5,587 nt of DNA from Chitinophagaceae bacterium (lineage in GTDB: Bacteria; Bacteroidota; Bacteroidia; Chitinophagales; Chitinophagaceae). Made by a program: the position numbers and the translations under genes. Position 1 is the first letter of the stretch, and every line of letters starts with the position of its first letter. The DNA is taken from positions 1 to 5,587 of the forward strand of contig JAGNOY010000155.1 of assembly GCA_017989935.1 (NCBI GenBank), written 5' to 3'. Shown one piece after another: positions 1 to 5,510 of the stretch. The notes under the pieces were generated by a model, which saw only the letters and a program-made list of their open reading frames with translations, did no database searches and had not been told where the DNA came from.

Positions 1-16
1 TATAAAATCTCCTCAT
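1..16 (-). CDS. Possible 5' end of a gene leaving the left edge
   Basis: An ATG at 16 on the minus strand opens a frame reading MRRFY before the window ends. An in-frame TAG lies five codons upstream of this ATG, so if the frame is real this is its first possible Met. It lies on the same strand as the MbnP/thioredoxin pair and 211 nt beyond it. In many Bacteroidota an MbnP-like gene sits near a di-heme cytochrome c peroxidase (MbnH-like) gene, which would be a natural candidate, but five codons cannot show this. No clear promoter or ribosome-binding signal was found. Confidence 0.2.
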
Positions 17-227
17 CCTGATTAAATTCTAAATTTGAATTTTACTTTTTTCATAGGGTTGGAAAAAGGTTGTGGACATAGTCTATCTAAAATAATGCCA
101 AGTCCTCACAAGATAGGTAAAACAGCCCTTGAATGCAACCAAATGAATGTCATTTTAATGTAAAATGTTGATTGGGCCTAGAATAATCACGATGAAAAGT
201 GATTCAAACTCTACAAAACCAACTAAG
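1..227. other. AT-rich spacer after the thioredoxin-fold gene
   Basis: I find no gene here apart from the possible start at 16-1. Three small perfect inverted repeats are visible: AATCAC/GTGATT at 185-190 and 199-204 with an 8-nt loop; CATTTTA/TAAAATG at 151-157 and 161-167 with a 3-nt loop; and CTATCT/AGATAG at 83-88 and 111-116. All are AT-rich and none is followed by a T tract on the minus strand, so none is a convincing intrinsic terminator. They could weakly end the upstream operon, or be chance in AT-rich DNA. Confidence 0.4.
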
Positions 228-989
228 TTATTTTGAACTCACTTTTTGAACACCTACTAATTGCCCTGCTTTAAAAAGCTGTAAGAGCATCATTCCATCT
301 AAAATTTCAGGAACCTGAATGCTTTGCTCATTGTTAAGAACTCGATTTAATAAAACTCTACCAGAAATATCTACCAATTTGATTCGATCTGCTTTTCCTT
401 GTGGAAGAATTAATTCTTTTCCATTCAAAAAAACACCTGGTAATCCTATTTCTTCAACAGAAATTGATGAAGTTGGCACTGCACCTGTTAAACCTTGAGC
501 AATCGCACTTGTAATGGCCACTTCATTATCTGTTGCACTAAAATTCTCATTAAAATACACATAATGCGAACTTCCTCCCACTACAACCACCTTTGGCATG
601 CCACCCGATCCATAATCGTTCATATTGATTGGTTTACCAATATTATTAAATGAAATTGGTGATCCTCCAGCTACATTATTTGTTACCGTCCAATTGGACA
701 AATCGGCACAAGTATTGTCCCCAAAATCATCAACTAAATAAAACAACACCTTTCCGGGATTAGAAACAGCAAAACTTTGTGCCGCGTTCCAAGCAGCCAT
801 AGTTCCATCTACACAAAATTCACAAGGCATCACCCATGCAATAACAACTACCTTATTCGCATTAAGTTCCGAAAACAAATTATGACTCAATCCATTGCAG
901 TCATTTTGCGTAAAATCAGTTGCAGTTGCCTGACCGAAACCAAGATTAAATGAGAGTATACATGCAACAATGAATAAACTTGCTTTCAT
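228..989 (-). CDS. Secreted thioredoxin-fold protein with T9SS sorting tail
   Basis: The product has 253 residues. Residues 1-20 form a signal peptide ending GFGQ. Residues about 25-170 resemble a thioredoxin fold: a hydrophobic strand VVVIAW followed by PCEFC (C56, C59) in the usual active-site position, and GMPKVVVV with a likely cis-proline at P132. Extra cysteines at C31 and C94 could form a second disulfide once exported. Residues about 176-253 have the T9SS type A tail pattern: a VDISGR-like strand, a central N-rich turn, then a DG-hydrophobic strand and a terminal Lys. This predicts Sec export and then T9SS secretion or surface attachment. The gene follows the MbnP-like gene by 22 nt with no clear promoter between them, so co-transcription is likely. 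A redox or copper-related role comes from fold and neighbour only; the substrate is unknown. The start is the only Met that keeps the signal peptide. Confidence 0.85.
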   Translation of the reverse strand: MKASLFIVACILSFNLGFGQATATDFTQNDCNGLSHNLFSELNANKVVVIAWVMPCEFCVDGTMAAWNAAQSFAVSNPGKVLFYLVDDFGDNTCADLSNWTVTNNVAGGSPISFNNIGKPINMNDYGSGGMPKVVVVGGSSHYVYFNENFSATDNEVAITSAIAQGLTGAVPTSSISVEEIGLPGVFLNGKELILPQGKADRIKLVDISGRVLLNRVLNNEQSIQVPEILDGMMLLQLFKAGQLVGVQKVSSK

Positions 990-1011
990 ATGGCTTTGAA
1001 TTTAGATGAAA

Positions 1012-1755
1012 CTATTCTACATTTTTAAACGTAAAGGCATTGGCACTATTTACCCTCATTTCTCCAATCCACTTTGCATCACTTGCTAGATCTGACATAT
1101 GATAGTCGTCCGCATTAAAATCTAATTTTGGCTCATCATACATTTTATTCAGGTTAAAAACCACATTCATAGTTTTATCCTTGCCAGTTACTTCTAAGGT
1201 GATAGGGACAGTTACCTGAGCTAAAGCATCATCCGTGCCTAAGTGTAACGTCAATGATTTAGACACATTAGAAGAATTTATATAATTTCCTTCGTGTTTG
1301 AAAAAGATATAGCCTGTATTCCAACTCCAAATCATGTTATAAGAAGGATCTAAATCCCCATCTTGTGCTCCACTATGATTTCTTCCTTTTTCAATCCCCA
1401 AATCAAATAACATGGTTTTATAAGTTCCATTTGGAATATTCAAAGCCTCTACGGTTGAAAAGTTATCATCAAAAGCATTGATCAAATCAAAATTGCCTAG
1501 CTTAACTTGGTTGCCATCATCTTTCACTAAAATTACATTGGAAACATAATACTTAAGTAAATCAACGGTATATTGGTTTCCTGCGCTATTGGTATAGGTT
1601 CCCGAGCCTTGTACTATTGACACGCCATCTGCTTGATTTAAAAATTTAATCTTCACATTCGCTGTAGGAGATATTGGGTCTGGATTTTTTTGTTTGTTGC
1701 AAGAACCCACAAATAATGAGGCTATAAGCATTATCAATAGAGCACTATTTTTCAT
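1012..1755 (-). CDS. MbnP-like copper-binding family lipoprotein
   Basis: The product has 247 residues. Residues 1-18 are a lipoprotein signal and the lipobox VGSC puts the lipidated cysteine at C19, so it is anchored in the envelope. The body carries the MbnP signature: a strand with VDLLKYYVSNV (64-74), FDLGIEKGRNHSGAQ (117-131), a GDLDP turn (133-137), then WSWNTGYIFFKHEG (143-156). The N-H-x-G-x-Q and W-x-W-N-x-G-Y spacing is what I recognise from the family. In methanotrophs MbnP binds copper and works with the di-heme enzyme MbnH, which modifies a tryptophan. No MbnH gene is visible, but the operon may run beyond the left edge. A promoter-like sequence lies just upstream at 1775-1805. 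The thioredoxin-fold gene follows 22 nt downstream. Family assignment is firm; copper binding in this protein is inferred. Confidence 0.88.
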   Translation of the reverse strand: MKNSALLIMLIASLFVGSCNKQKNPDPISPTANVKIKFLNQADGVSIVQGSGTYTNSAGNQYTVDLLKYYVSNVILVKDDGNQVKLGNFDLINAFDDNFSTVEALNIPNGTYKTMLFDLGIEKGRNHSGAQDGDLDPSYNMIWSWNTGYIFFKHEGNYINSSNVSKSLTLHLGTDDALAQVTVPITLEVTGKDKTMNVVFNLNKMYDEPKLDFNADDYHMSDLASDAKWIGEMRVNSANAFTFKNVE

Positions 1756-1774
1756 TTCATTTATTTTTCAATGC

Positions 1775-1805
1775 CGAAGTTAGGTAAAATTTAAAAGGCT
1801 AACAA
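1775..1805 (-). promoter_or_regulatory. Possible promoter of the MbnP/thioredoxin operon
   Basis: On the minus strand TTG (1805-1803) is followed after 20 nt by TAACTTCG (1782-1775). That is one base away from the Bacteroidota -7 consensus TAnnTTTG, with an acceptable spacing to a -33 TTG. Transcription would start about 10-15 nt before the MbnP ATG. The 77-nt gap to the DUF4159 gene also fits a separate promoter. The -7 mismatch keeps confidence low. Confidence 0.35.
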
Positions 1806-1832
1806 CTCTATTTTACTTGAATTAAGCACCAG

Positions 1833-2492
1833 TTACAAATTCATAAAGGCATATTGTACAATATTGGCACCCATTTTTAAGGCTTGCAATCTCTTCTCCT
1901 CTGGATCTTTGTGCACTTCAGGATCTTCCCAGCCGTCATTCAAATCGGTTTCTGTTGAATAAAAGCAAACCAAGCGTCCTTGATAAATTAATCCATATCC
2001 TTTGGGCGCTTTTTTATCATGCTCGTGAATTTTAGGTAAGCCATTTGCAAAATCAAATTTTTGATGATAGATCGCATGAGTAAATGGCAATTCTACTAGA
2101 TCTAATTCGGGAAAAACTTTCTTCAAAGCAGGACGAACATATTTATCTAAGCCATAATTATCATCAATATGTAAAAAGCCTCCGCCCATCAAGTACATTC
2201 TGATATTTTGAGCCTCTTCATCATTAAACATGATTCTGCCATGTCCTGTAGCAAATAAAATTGGATAATTTAAAATTTCTCTGCTTCCTGCTTCCACTTG
2301 TCCTTCTTGTGCTTCGAATGAAGTACCTAATTGGGCATTGCAAAAATTAGCCAAGTTTTTCAGTGCCGTTGGATTGGCATACCAATCGCCTCCTCCTCCA
2401 TAAACCAATAAACCCAATTTAATTTTCTGAGAAAAAGTTGGCGAGGCTAAAAATAAGCAAGCTATAAAAATCAAATATTTTTTCAAATTCAT
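1833..2492 (-). CDS. DUF4159 secreted protein
   Basis: The product has 219 residues and matches a free-standing DUF4159 protein. Residues 1-22 are a signal peptide ending TFSQ. The domain follows directly: YGGGGDWYANP (31-41), ILFATGHG (78-85), GGGFLHIDDNYG (103-114), and a histidine-rich stretch HAIYH (139-143). DUF4159 has a flavodoxin- or glutamine-amidotransferase-like fold; I know of no established reaction. The GHG and HIDDNYG motifs are the most likely functional surface. It starts 9 nt after the rsmE stop with no promoter in between, so it is probably translated from the rsmE transcript. This rsmE-DUF4159 order is one I recall from other Bacteroidota. The pairing of a cytoplasmic rRNA enzyme with an exported protein suggests shared expression, not a shared pathway. 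Confidence 0.9.
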   Translation of the reverse strand: MNLKKYLIFIACLFLASPTFSQKIKLGLLVYGGGGDWYANPTALKNLANFCNAQLGTSFEAQEGQVEAGSREILNYPILFATGHGRIMFNDEEAQNIRMYLMGGGFLHIDDNYGLDKYVRPALKKVFPELDLVELPFTHAIYHQKFDFANGLPKIHEHDKKAPKGYGLIYQGRLVCFYSTETDLNDGWEDPEVHKDPEEKRLQALKMGANIVQYAFMNL

Positions 2493-2501
2493 GATGTTGT
2501 T

Positions 2502-3206
2502 TTAATGATTGATTGCGTTAAAGAGCGCACAAGCAAATAATCCCGCTGTTTCTGTACGTAATCTGTTGATGCCCAAAGATACAGCAGCAAACTGGTTTGA
2601 TACACCTTGTTGAACTTCTTCTGGTGTAAAATCGCCCTCAGGTCCAATCAATATCAAGGTATCCTTTGCAGGCTTTAAACAGTCTATCAACTGAGGCTTT
2701 ACTAATTCATCACCACAATAGGCCATACACTTGATAGATTCATCCCGGCTAATGATTTGACTAAATAGGGTAGCCTCATTTAATTGAGGTAAGAATACTT
2801 GCTTAGATTGAAGCATAGCAGATACTAAAATTTTTTCTAATCTATCCTTACGTAAATGCAACTTCTCACTTCGATGACAAATCAAGGGCGTAATTTGTTG
2901 AATGCCCATTTCTGTTACTTTTTCCATCAACCATTCATTGCGCGCAGCATTTTTGGTGAGTGCAATACCTAAATGTAATCCATACTCCAAAGGATGCTGT
3001 TCTATTTTTTCTGATTGAATAATTTCACAGAATTTCTTTTTAGCCTCGACAATTTCACACAACACATTTTTGCCTTGTCCATTCGTCAACCAAAATTGAT
3101 CACCCTCTTTCATGCGCAAAACTGAAAGAGCATGATGCATGGTCTCATCGCTAAGTACAATCTCGTCAAAGTCTGCATAAGGTTCGTAAAAAAAAGGATA
3201 ATCCAT
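2502..3206 (-). CDS. rsmE: 16S rRNA (uracil-1498-N3)-methyltransferase RsmE
   Basis: Using the Met at 3206 the product has 234 residues, normal for RsmE. It transfers a methyl group from S-adenosylmethionine to N3 of U1498 in helix 44 of 16S rRNA, acting on the assembled 30S subunit. The N-terminal PUA-like part contains HHALSVLRMKEGD (24-36). The C-terminal SPOUT (trefoil-knot) part contains LTKNAARNEWLMEKVTEMG (83-101), the SAMLQSKQ segment (129-136), the GPEGDF loop (188-193) and LGINRLRTETAG (211-222), which together form the knot and cofactor pocket. A longer frame starts at 3248, but its 14 extra residues (starting MYCKYTRQ) are not typical of the family and run across a TATATTTG promoter element, so 3206 is preferred. 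DUF4159 follows 9 nt downstream. Confidence 0.95.
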   Translation of the reverse strand: MDYPFFYEPYADFDEIVLSDETMHHALSVLRMKEGDQFWLTNGQGKNVLCEIVEAKKKFCEIIQSEKIEQHPLEYGLHLGIALTKNAARNEWLMEKVTEMGIQQITPLICHRSEKLHLRKDRLEKILVSAMLQSKQVFLPQLNEATLFSQIISRDESIKCMAYCGDELVKPQLIDCLKPAKDTLILIGPEGDFTPEEVQQGVSNQFAAVSLGINRLRTETAGLFACALFNAINH

Positions 3207-3212
3207 GGTGGG

Positions 3213-3220
3213 CAAATATA
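3213..3220 (-). promoter_or_regulatory. -7 element for rsmE-DUF4159
   Basis: The minus strand reads TATATTTG, an exact match to the Bacteroidota -7 consensus TAnnTTTG, ending 6 nt before the ATG at 3206. A start point a few bases downstream would leave a leader of about zero to a few nucleotides. I see no TTG at the usual -33 distance, so the match rests on the -7 box alone. It supports the shorter rsmE start. Confidence 0.5.
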
Positions 3221-3321
3221 CAAGTTGCCTAGTATACTTGCAGTACATCTAATACAACTTTGAAATAAAATTCATTTAAGCACTATACAAATAAAAGTAT
3301 TACCCTAACAAATCCACTGTC

Positions 3322-3349
3322 TTGTTTTCAATATTGCATTGTAGTTTTG
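3322..3349 (+). promoter_or_regulatory. Promoter of the SCO gene
   Basis: TTG at 3322-3324, a 17-nt spacer, then TAGTTTTG at 3342-3349 match the Bacteroidota -33/-7 consensus (TTG, then TAnnTTTG). The -7 box ends 6 nt before the ATG at 3356, so the transcript should be leaderless or nearly so. The TTG codon at 3347, an alternative upstream start for SCO, lies inside the -7 box and so is unlikely to be transcribed as a start codon. Confidence 0.6.
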
Positions 3350-3355
3350 CGCATT

Positions 3356-3982
3356 ATGAATAAAACAGCAATTTTCTTACTCGTGTTTTTTATGTTATTA
3401 GGTATAGGCTTCTTGACTTATTATTACAAAGTGATGAAGGAACATCCTGTAACCCTGAAAACTTATGGTAATCCTGGACATACAGTAAAACCTTTTTCGT
3501 TTACCAACCAAGATGGCAAAACCGTGACTGACAAAGATTTTGATGGAAAAATATATGTAACTGAATATTTTTTTACGACTTGTGAAGGTATTTGTCCGAA
3601 GATGAATGATAACATGGCTAGAGTGTATCAGGCTTTTAGGGGACAAAAAGATGTTGCCATCTTATCGCACACGGTTGATCCTGAAACTGATACGGTAGAA
3701 CAACTAAAAAGATATTCCTTAAAGTTTGATGCTGACCCAGCGCAATGGTCGTTTGTAACAGGTAATAAGGCCGACTTATATACCATGGCTATTAAAAGTT
3801 ATATAGTACCTGTCACCGAGGATACAACCAATACCGATGTGCTTCCTGATTTCATCCATACAGAAAAATTTATTTTAGTAGATAAGGAAAAACATATCAG
3901 AGGCATTTATGATGGCACCAATGAAGCCTCCGTGAATCAATTGATTGGTGATATCAAGGAACTTCGAAAAGAATACGAATAA
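3356..3982 (+). CDS. SCO family protein (copper chaperone / thiol reductase)
   Basis: From the ATG at 3356 the product has 208 residues. Residues 5-24 are one hydrophobic segment that should anchor the protein in the inner membrane with the rest in the periplasm. The soluble part is a thioredoxin-like SCO domain: FSFTNQDGK (47-55), TTCEGICPKM (74-83) with the metal- or redox-active pair C76 and C80, TVDPETDT (106-113), and a distal histidine H168 in FIHTEKFILVD. C76, C80 and H168 are the three classical SCO copper ligands, and all are present. The family inserts copper into the CuA site of cytochrome oxidase or keeps its cysteines reduced. No oxidase gene is visible. It is divergent from rsmE across a 149-nt promoter region and has its own promoter. 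The ATG is chosen over the TTG at 3347 because that codon falls within the -7 box. Confidence 0.93.
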   Translation: MNKTAIFLLVFFMLLGIGFLTYYYKVMKEHPVTLKTYGNPGHTVKPFSFTNQDGKTVTDKDFDGKIYVTEYFFTTCEGICPKMNDNMARVYQAFRGQKDVAILSHTVDPETDTVEQLKRYSLKFDADPAQWSFVTGNKADLYTMAIKSYIVPVTEDTTNTDVLPDFIHTEKFILVDKEKHIRGIYDGTNEASVNQLIGDIKELRKEYE

Positions 3983-4019
3983 ACTAAGATTATCCGTAAA
4001 GATACCCAGTAGCTTTTCC

Positions 4020-4066
4020 ACTTTTGCCCACGATGCTGCGATCGGGGCAGGAAATGACGCAAAAGT
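4020..4066. repeat. Nested inverted repeat downstream of SCO
   Basis: The outer arms ACTTTTGC (4020-4027) and GCAAAAGT (4059-4066) are perfect 8-base complements. A stronger inner hairpin, partly exclusive with them, pairs TGCCC (4025-4029) with GGGCA (4045-4049) and CGAT (4031-4034) with ATCG (4041-4044) around a 6-nt loop, leaving A4030 bulged. It starts 43 nt after the SCO stop and could slow or end SCO transcription or protect its 3' end, but no T tract follows. A dispersed palindromic element is an equal or better reading. Confidence 0.6.
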
Positions 4067-4121
4067 TGAGCAAAAAGTCTAGGCTGAAGATTCTTGGCAT
4101 AAAAATAATTTCATCTACGCC

Positions 4122-4197
4122 ACTTTTATCCAAACTCGCACATGATCATATTTGACATAAAACAACATTCGTCTGTGCTCAAACAATGGATAAAAGT
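4122..4197. repeat. 11-bp inverted repeat, 54-nt spacer
   Basis: ACTTTTATCCA (4122-4132) and TGGATAAAAGT (4187-4197) are perfect reverse complements, with 54 nt between them. An 11-base perfect match at this distance is unlikely by chance in a few hundred bases. The spacer contains the short palindrome TGATCA (4143-4148). The left arm overlaps the weaker pairing at 4072-4127, so alternative folds compete. Function unknown; terminal repeats of a small non-autonomous element or a structured RNA are both possible. Confidence 0.55.
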
Positions 4198-4361
4198 TTG
4201 GCTTCGATTTCAATATTTTTAGCTGCCTCGAATCTAAGGCCGTCTCCTCCATGAAAATTTTGTTCAATATGTTGAAATTAGATAGATGCCATCTGTGTGC
4301 ATTAGTTTTATAAAGTAATTTAGCGGATAGTCATTAAATAAACTTATTGACTACCATGCCC

Positions 4362-4494
4362 GCGTGAGGGGTTGTAGCGAAAATCCTCTCTCGTTCTTCA
4401 AAACGAGAGAGATTGCAGCGAAAAACCCGGTGTCGTTGGGCAGTCTGCATACATTCGGTGTCTGTTAACTTTTTCTGCCCAAGGGCACACGCCC
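4362..4494. repeat. Structured intergenic repeat-like element
   Basis: The element is bounded by GCGTG (4362-4366) and CACGC (4488-4492), which are complementary. Inside it, TTGTAGCGAAAA (4372-4383) and TTGCAGCGAAAA (4413-4424) form an 11/12 direct repeat that flanks a perfect 10-bp hairpin, CTCTCTCGTT/AACGAGAGAG (4386-4395 and 4402-4411, loop CTTCAA). A second perfect 8-bp stem follows, TTGGGCAG/CTGCCCAA (4436-4443 and 4475-4482), then a small GGGC-ACAC-GCCC hairpin (4483-4494). It is more GC-rich than its left flank and ends 5 nt from the convergent dehydrogenase stop. From memory it resembles a GCGTGAGGG...TTGCAGCGAAAA motif common between genes in Bacteroidota genomes; this was not checked. 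It may act as a bidirectional transcription barrier. Confidence 0.65.
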
Positions 4495-4499
4495 AAAAA

Positions 4500-5282
4500 T
4501 TAAATTTGTCGATTCATCATCGCTGCAATTTGAATTACCAAAGTTCGAGGGGAAATGCGTGCAAAAAAAGCAAACACTTTATTTTTAAAACCAGGAATAG
4601 CCAATCGTTTTCCTTGCATCATGGCCATAAATCCGTACTCGGCTACCGAGGCGGCGCTAGGTAATTTTTTAAATTTAAATAAATTGCTTGAAGTGGCTGA
4701 GGCAGCTTCTGAAAAATTGCTTTGCGTAGGACCGGGACACAAGCTGGTGACTGTGATATCAAACTTTTTTAATTCATAGTGCAAGGCTTCTGAAAAGTGC
4801 AATACATAAGCCTTGGTAGCAAAGTAAACCGCCATATCCGGACCAGGTTGAAAGGCAGCTAAAGAGGCCACATTCATGATTCTTCCTCGACCATTTTTTT
4901 TCATGTCTTGCAGAAACAAATGAGTGAGATAGGTTAAAGAAGTCATGTTCAACTGCATCATGTATTGCGTTTTGCGCCAATCGGACTCGATGAAAGGACC
5001 AAAATCGCCCATGCCTGCATTGTTGATGAGGAAATCTATAAAAATGCCTTCTTGCTGTATCACTTGATATAACTCGCTAATTTGATCTAAGAGCGTTAAG
5101 TCGCGAGCAAACGCTGCTACTTGAACTTTATATTCGGTGCGCAATTCTTCGGCAAAGACTAACAGTTTTTCAGCATTGCGCGCAACCAGAATAAGGTCGT
5201 GCCCATTCTTGGCAAAAATTTTCGCCAATTCATAGCCGATTCCTCCTGAGGCCCCAGTAATAAGCACTGTATGTTTAATCAT
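4500..5282 (-). CDS. SDR family NAD(P)-dependent oxidoreductase
   Basis: The product has 260 residues, typical of a classical short-chain dehydrogenase. The Rossmann dinucleotide motif TGASGGIG is at 9-16, and an Arg after the second strand (R35 in LVARN) suggests NADP(H) preference. Then come D61, NNAG (87-90), and the full catalytic tetrad N112, S140, Y153 and K157 (YFATK). CPGPT at 182-186 is the usual Pro-Gly motif. The overall pattern is closest to the DltE/YqjQ-like (COG0300) group, whose substrates are mostly undefined carbonyls or alcohols. The C-terminal 60 residues are basic and hydrophobic (KFKKLPSAAS, NKVFAFFARISP), which hints at membrane association. It stands alone, convergent with SCO, with a -7 element upstream. 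No substrate can be inferred from its neighbours. Confidence 0.92.
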   Translation of the reverse strand: MIKHTVLITGASGGIGYELAKIFAKNGHDLILVARNAEKLLVFAEELRTEYKVQVAAFARDLTLLDQISELYQVIQQEGIFIDFLINNAGMGDFGPFIESDWRKTQYMMQLNMTSLTYLTHLFLQDMKKNGRGRIMNVASLAAFQPGPDMAVYFATKAYVLHFSEALHYELKKFDITVTSLCPGPTQSNFSEAASATSSNLFKFKKLPSAASVAEYGFMAMMQGKRLAIPGFKNKVFAFFARISPRTLVIQIAAMMNRQI

Positions 5283-5309
5283 TCGCTGCTTGTAGATTTA
5301 GGTTATAGA

Positions 5310-5317
5310 CAAAGCTA
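5310..5317 (-). promoter_or_regulatory. -7 element for the SDR gene
   Basis: The minus strand reads TAGCTTTG, an exact match to TAnnTTTG, 27 nt before the SDR ATG at 5282. This would give a leader of roughly 20 nt. No TTG is found at the usual -33 distance, so only half of the promoter is supported. There is no purine-rich Shine-Dalgarno sequence before the ATG. Confidence 0.45.
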
Positions 5318-5392
5318 ATAAAATTTTGGAGTTGAATTAAGGAGATTTAATTTCTCGGAGCTCAGCCAATTACTTTATTCGGCAATCTTCCT

Positions 5393-5447
5393 GCCCTACG
5401 CGCTACTTCGGTAGCTTGCTGCGGTCAGGGCTAGACTTCAGGGTCTG
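5393..5447. repeat. GC-rich hairpin element with TTCG tetraloop
   Basis: GCTAC-TTCG-GTAGC (5402-5415) is a perfect 5-bp stem closed by a C(TTCG)G tetraloop. It is extended by CGC/GCG (5399-5401 with 5421-5423) and GCCCT/AGGGC (5393-5397 with 5427-5431), with an asymmetric internal loop. A second small hairpin follows, AGAC/GTCT (5433-5436 and 5443-5446). It lies between the dehydrogenase promoter and the end of the gene to the right, so it could terminate that minus-strand gene, though no T tract follows. Its GC content contrasts with the AT-rich flanks, and it looks like a dispersed Bacteroidota intergenic palindrome. Confidence 0.55.
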
Positions 5448-5510
5448 TAACATTGATCGGCTGTGGGCGTTTTCATAGGGTGTTTTGTGTAAATTGAATG
5501 TATGAATTAT

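Larger units (their letters stand above)
3983..4357. other. Non-coding, palindrome-rich region after SCO
   Basis: No convincing gene is present in these 375 nt. The region is dominated by inverted repeats, listed separately at 4020-4066 and 4122-4197. Between them, AAAAGT..TAG..TGAA (within 4072-4088) can pair imperfectly with TTCA..CTA..ACTTTT (4110-4127). A further small palindrome, TAGTCA/TGACTA, lies at 4328-4333 and 4348-4353. On the minus strand one frame stays free of TAA and TAG from 4277 to its TAA at 3992-3990, but has two TGA codons (at 4181-4179 and 4148-4146). A different minus frame holds a 45-codon ATG ORF (4252-4115). Neither resembles a protein I know. The stretch is best read as dispersed-repeat or decayed DNA. 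Confidence 0.5.

Noticed and set aside
22..54. 10-residue peptide MKKVKFKFRI on the minus strand
   Set aside because: Too short, with no regulatory context to suggest a leader peptide.
1756..1760. Alternative ATG at 1760 upstream of the MbnP-like gene
   Set aside because: It is in another frame and meets TGA after two codons.
3398..3646. 82-codon minus-strand ORF inside SCO
   Set aside because: It lies antisense within a clear SCO coding region and its translation matches nothing I recognise.
4115..4252. 45-codon minus ORF beginning MEETALDSRQ
   Set aside because: It spans both arms of the 11-bp inverted repeat, has no promoter or known family, and overlaps another equally open frame.
4483..4499. 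GGGC-ACAC-GCCC hairpin as an intrinsic terminator
   Set aside because: On the plus strand the stem is followed by A residues and on the minus strand by TTGGGC; the T run precedes the stem rather than following it.
4413..4664. 83-codon plus-strand ORF over the repeat element and the SDR 3' end
   Set aside because: It overlaps the strongly supported SDR antisense and begins in the structured repeat; its composition is not protein-like.
4555..4980. Two further ORFs (4555-4779 plus, 4774-4980 minus) within the SDR gene
   Set aside because: Both lie in other frames of an SDR gene that has its full set of motifs.
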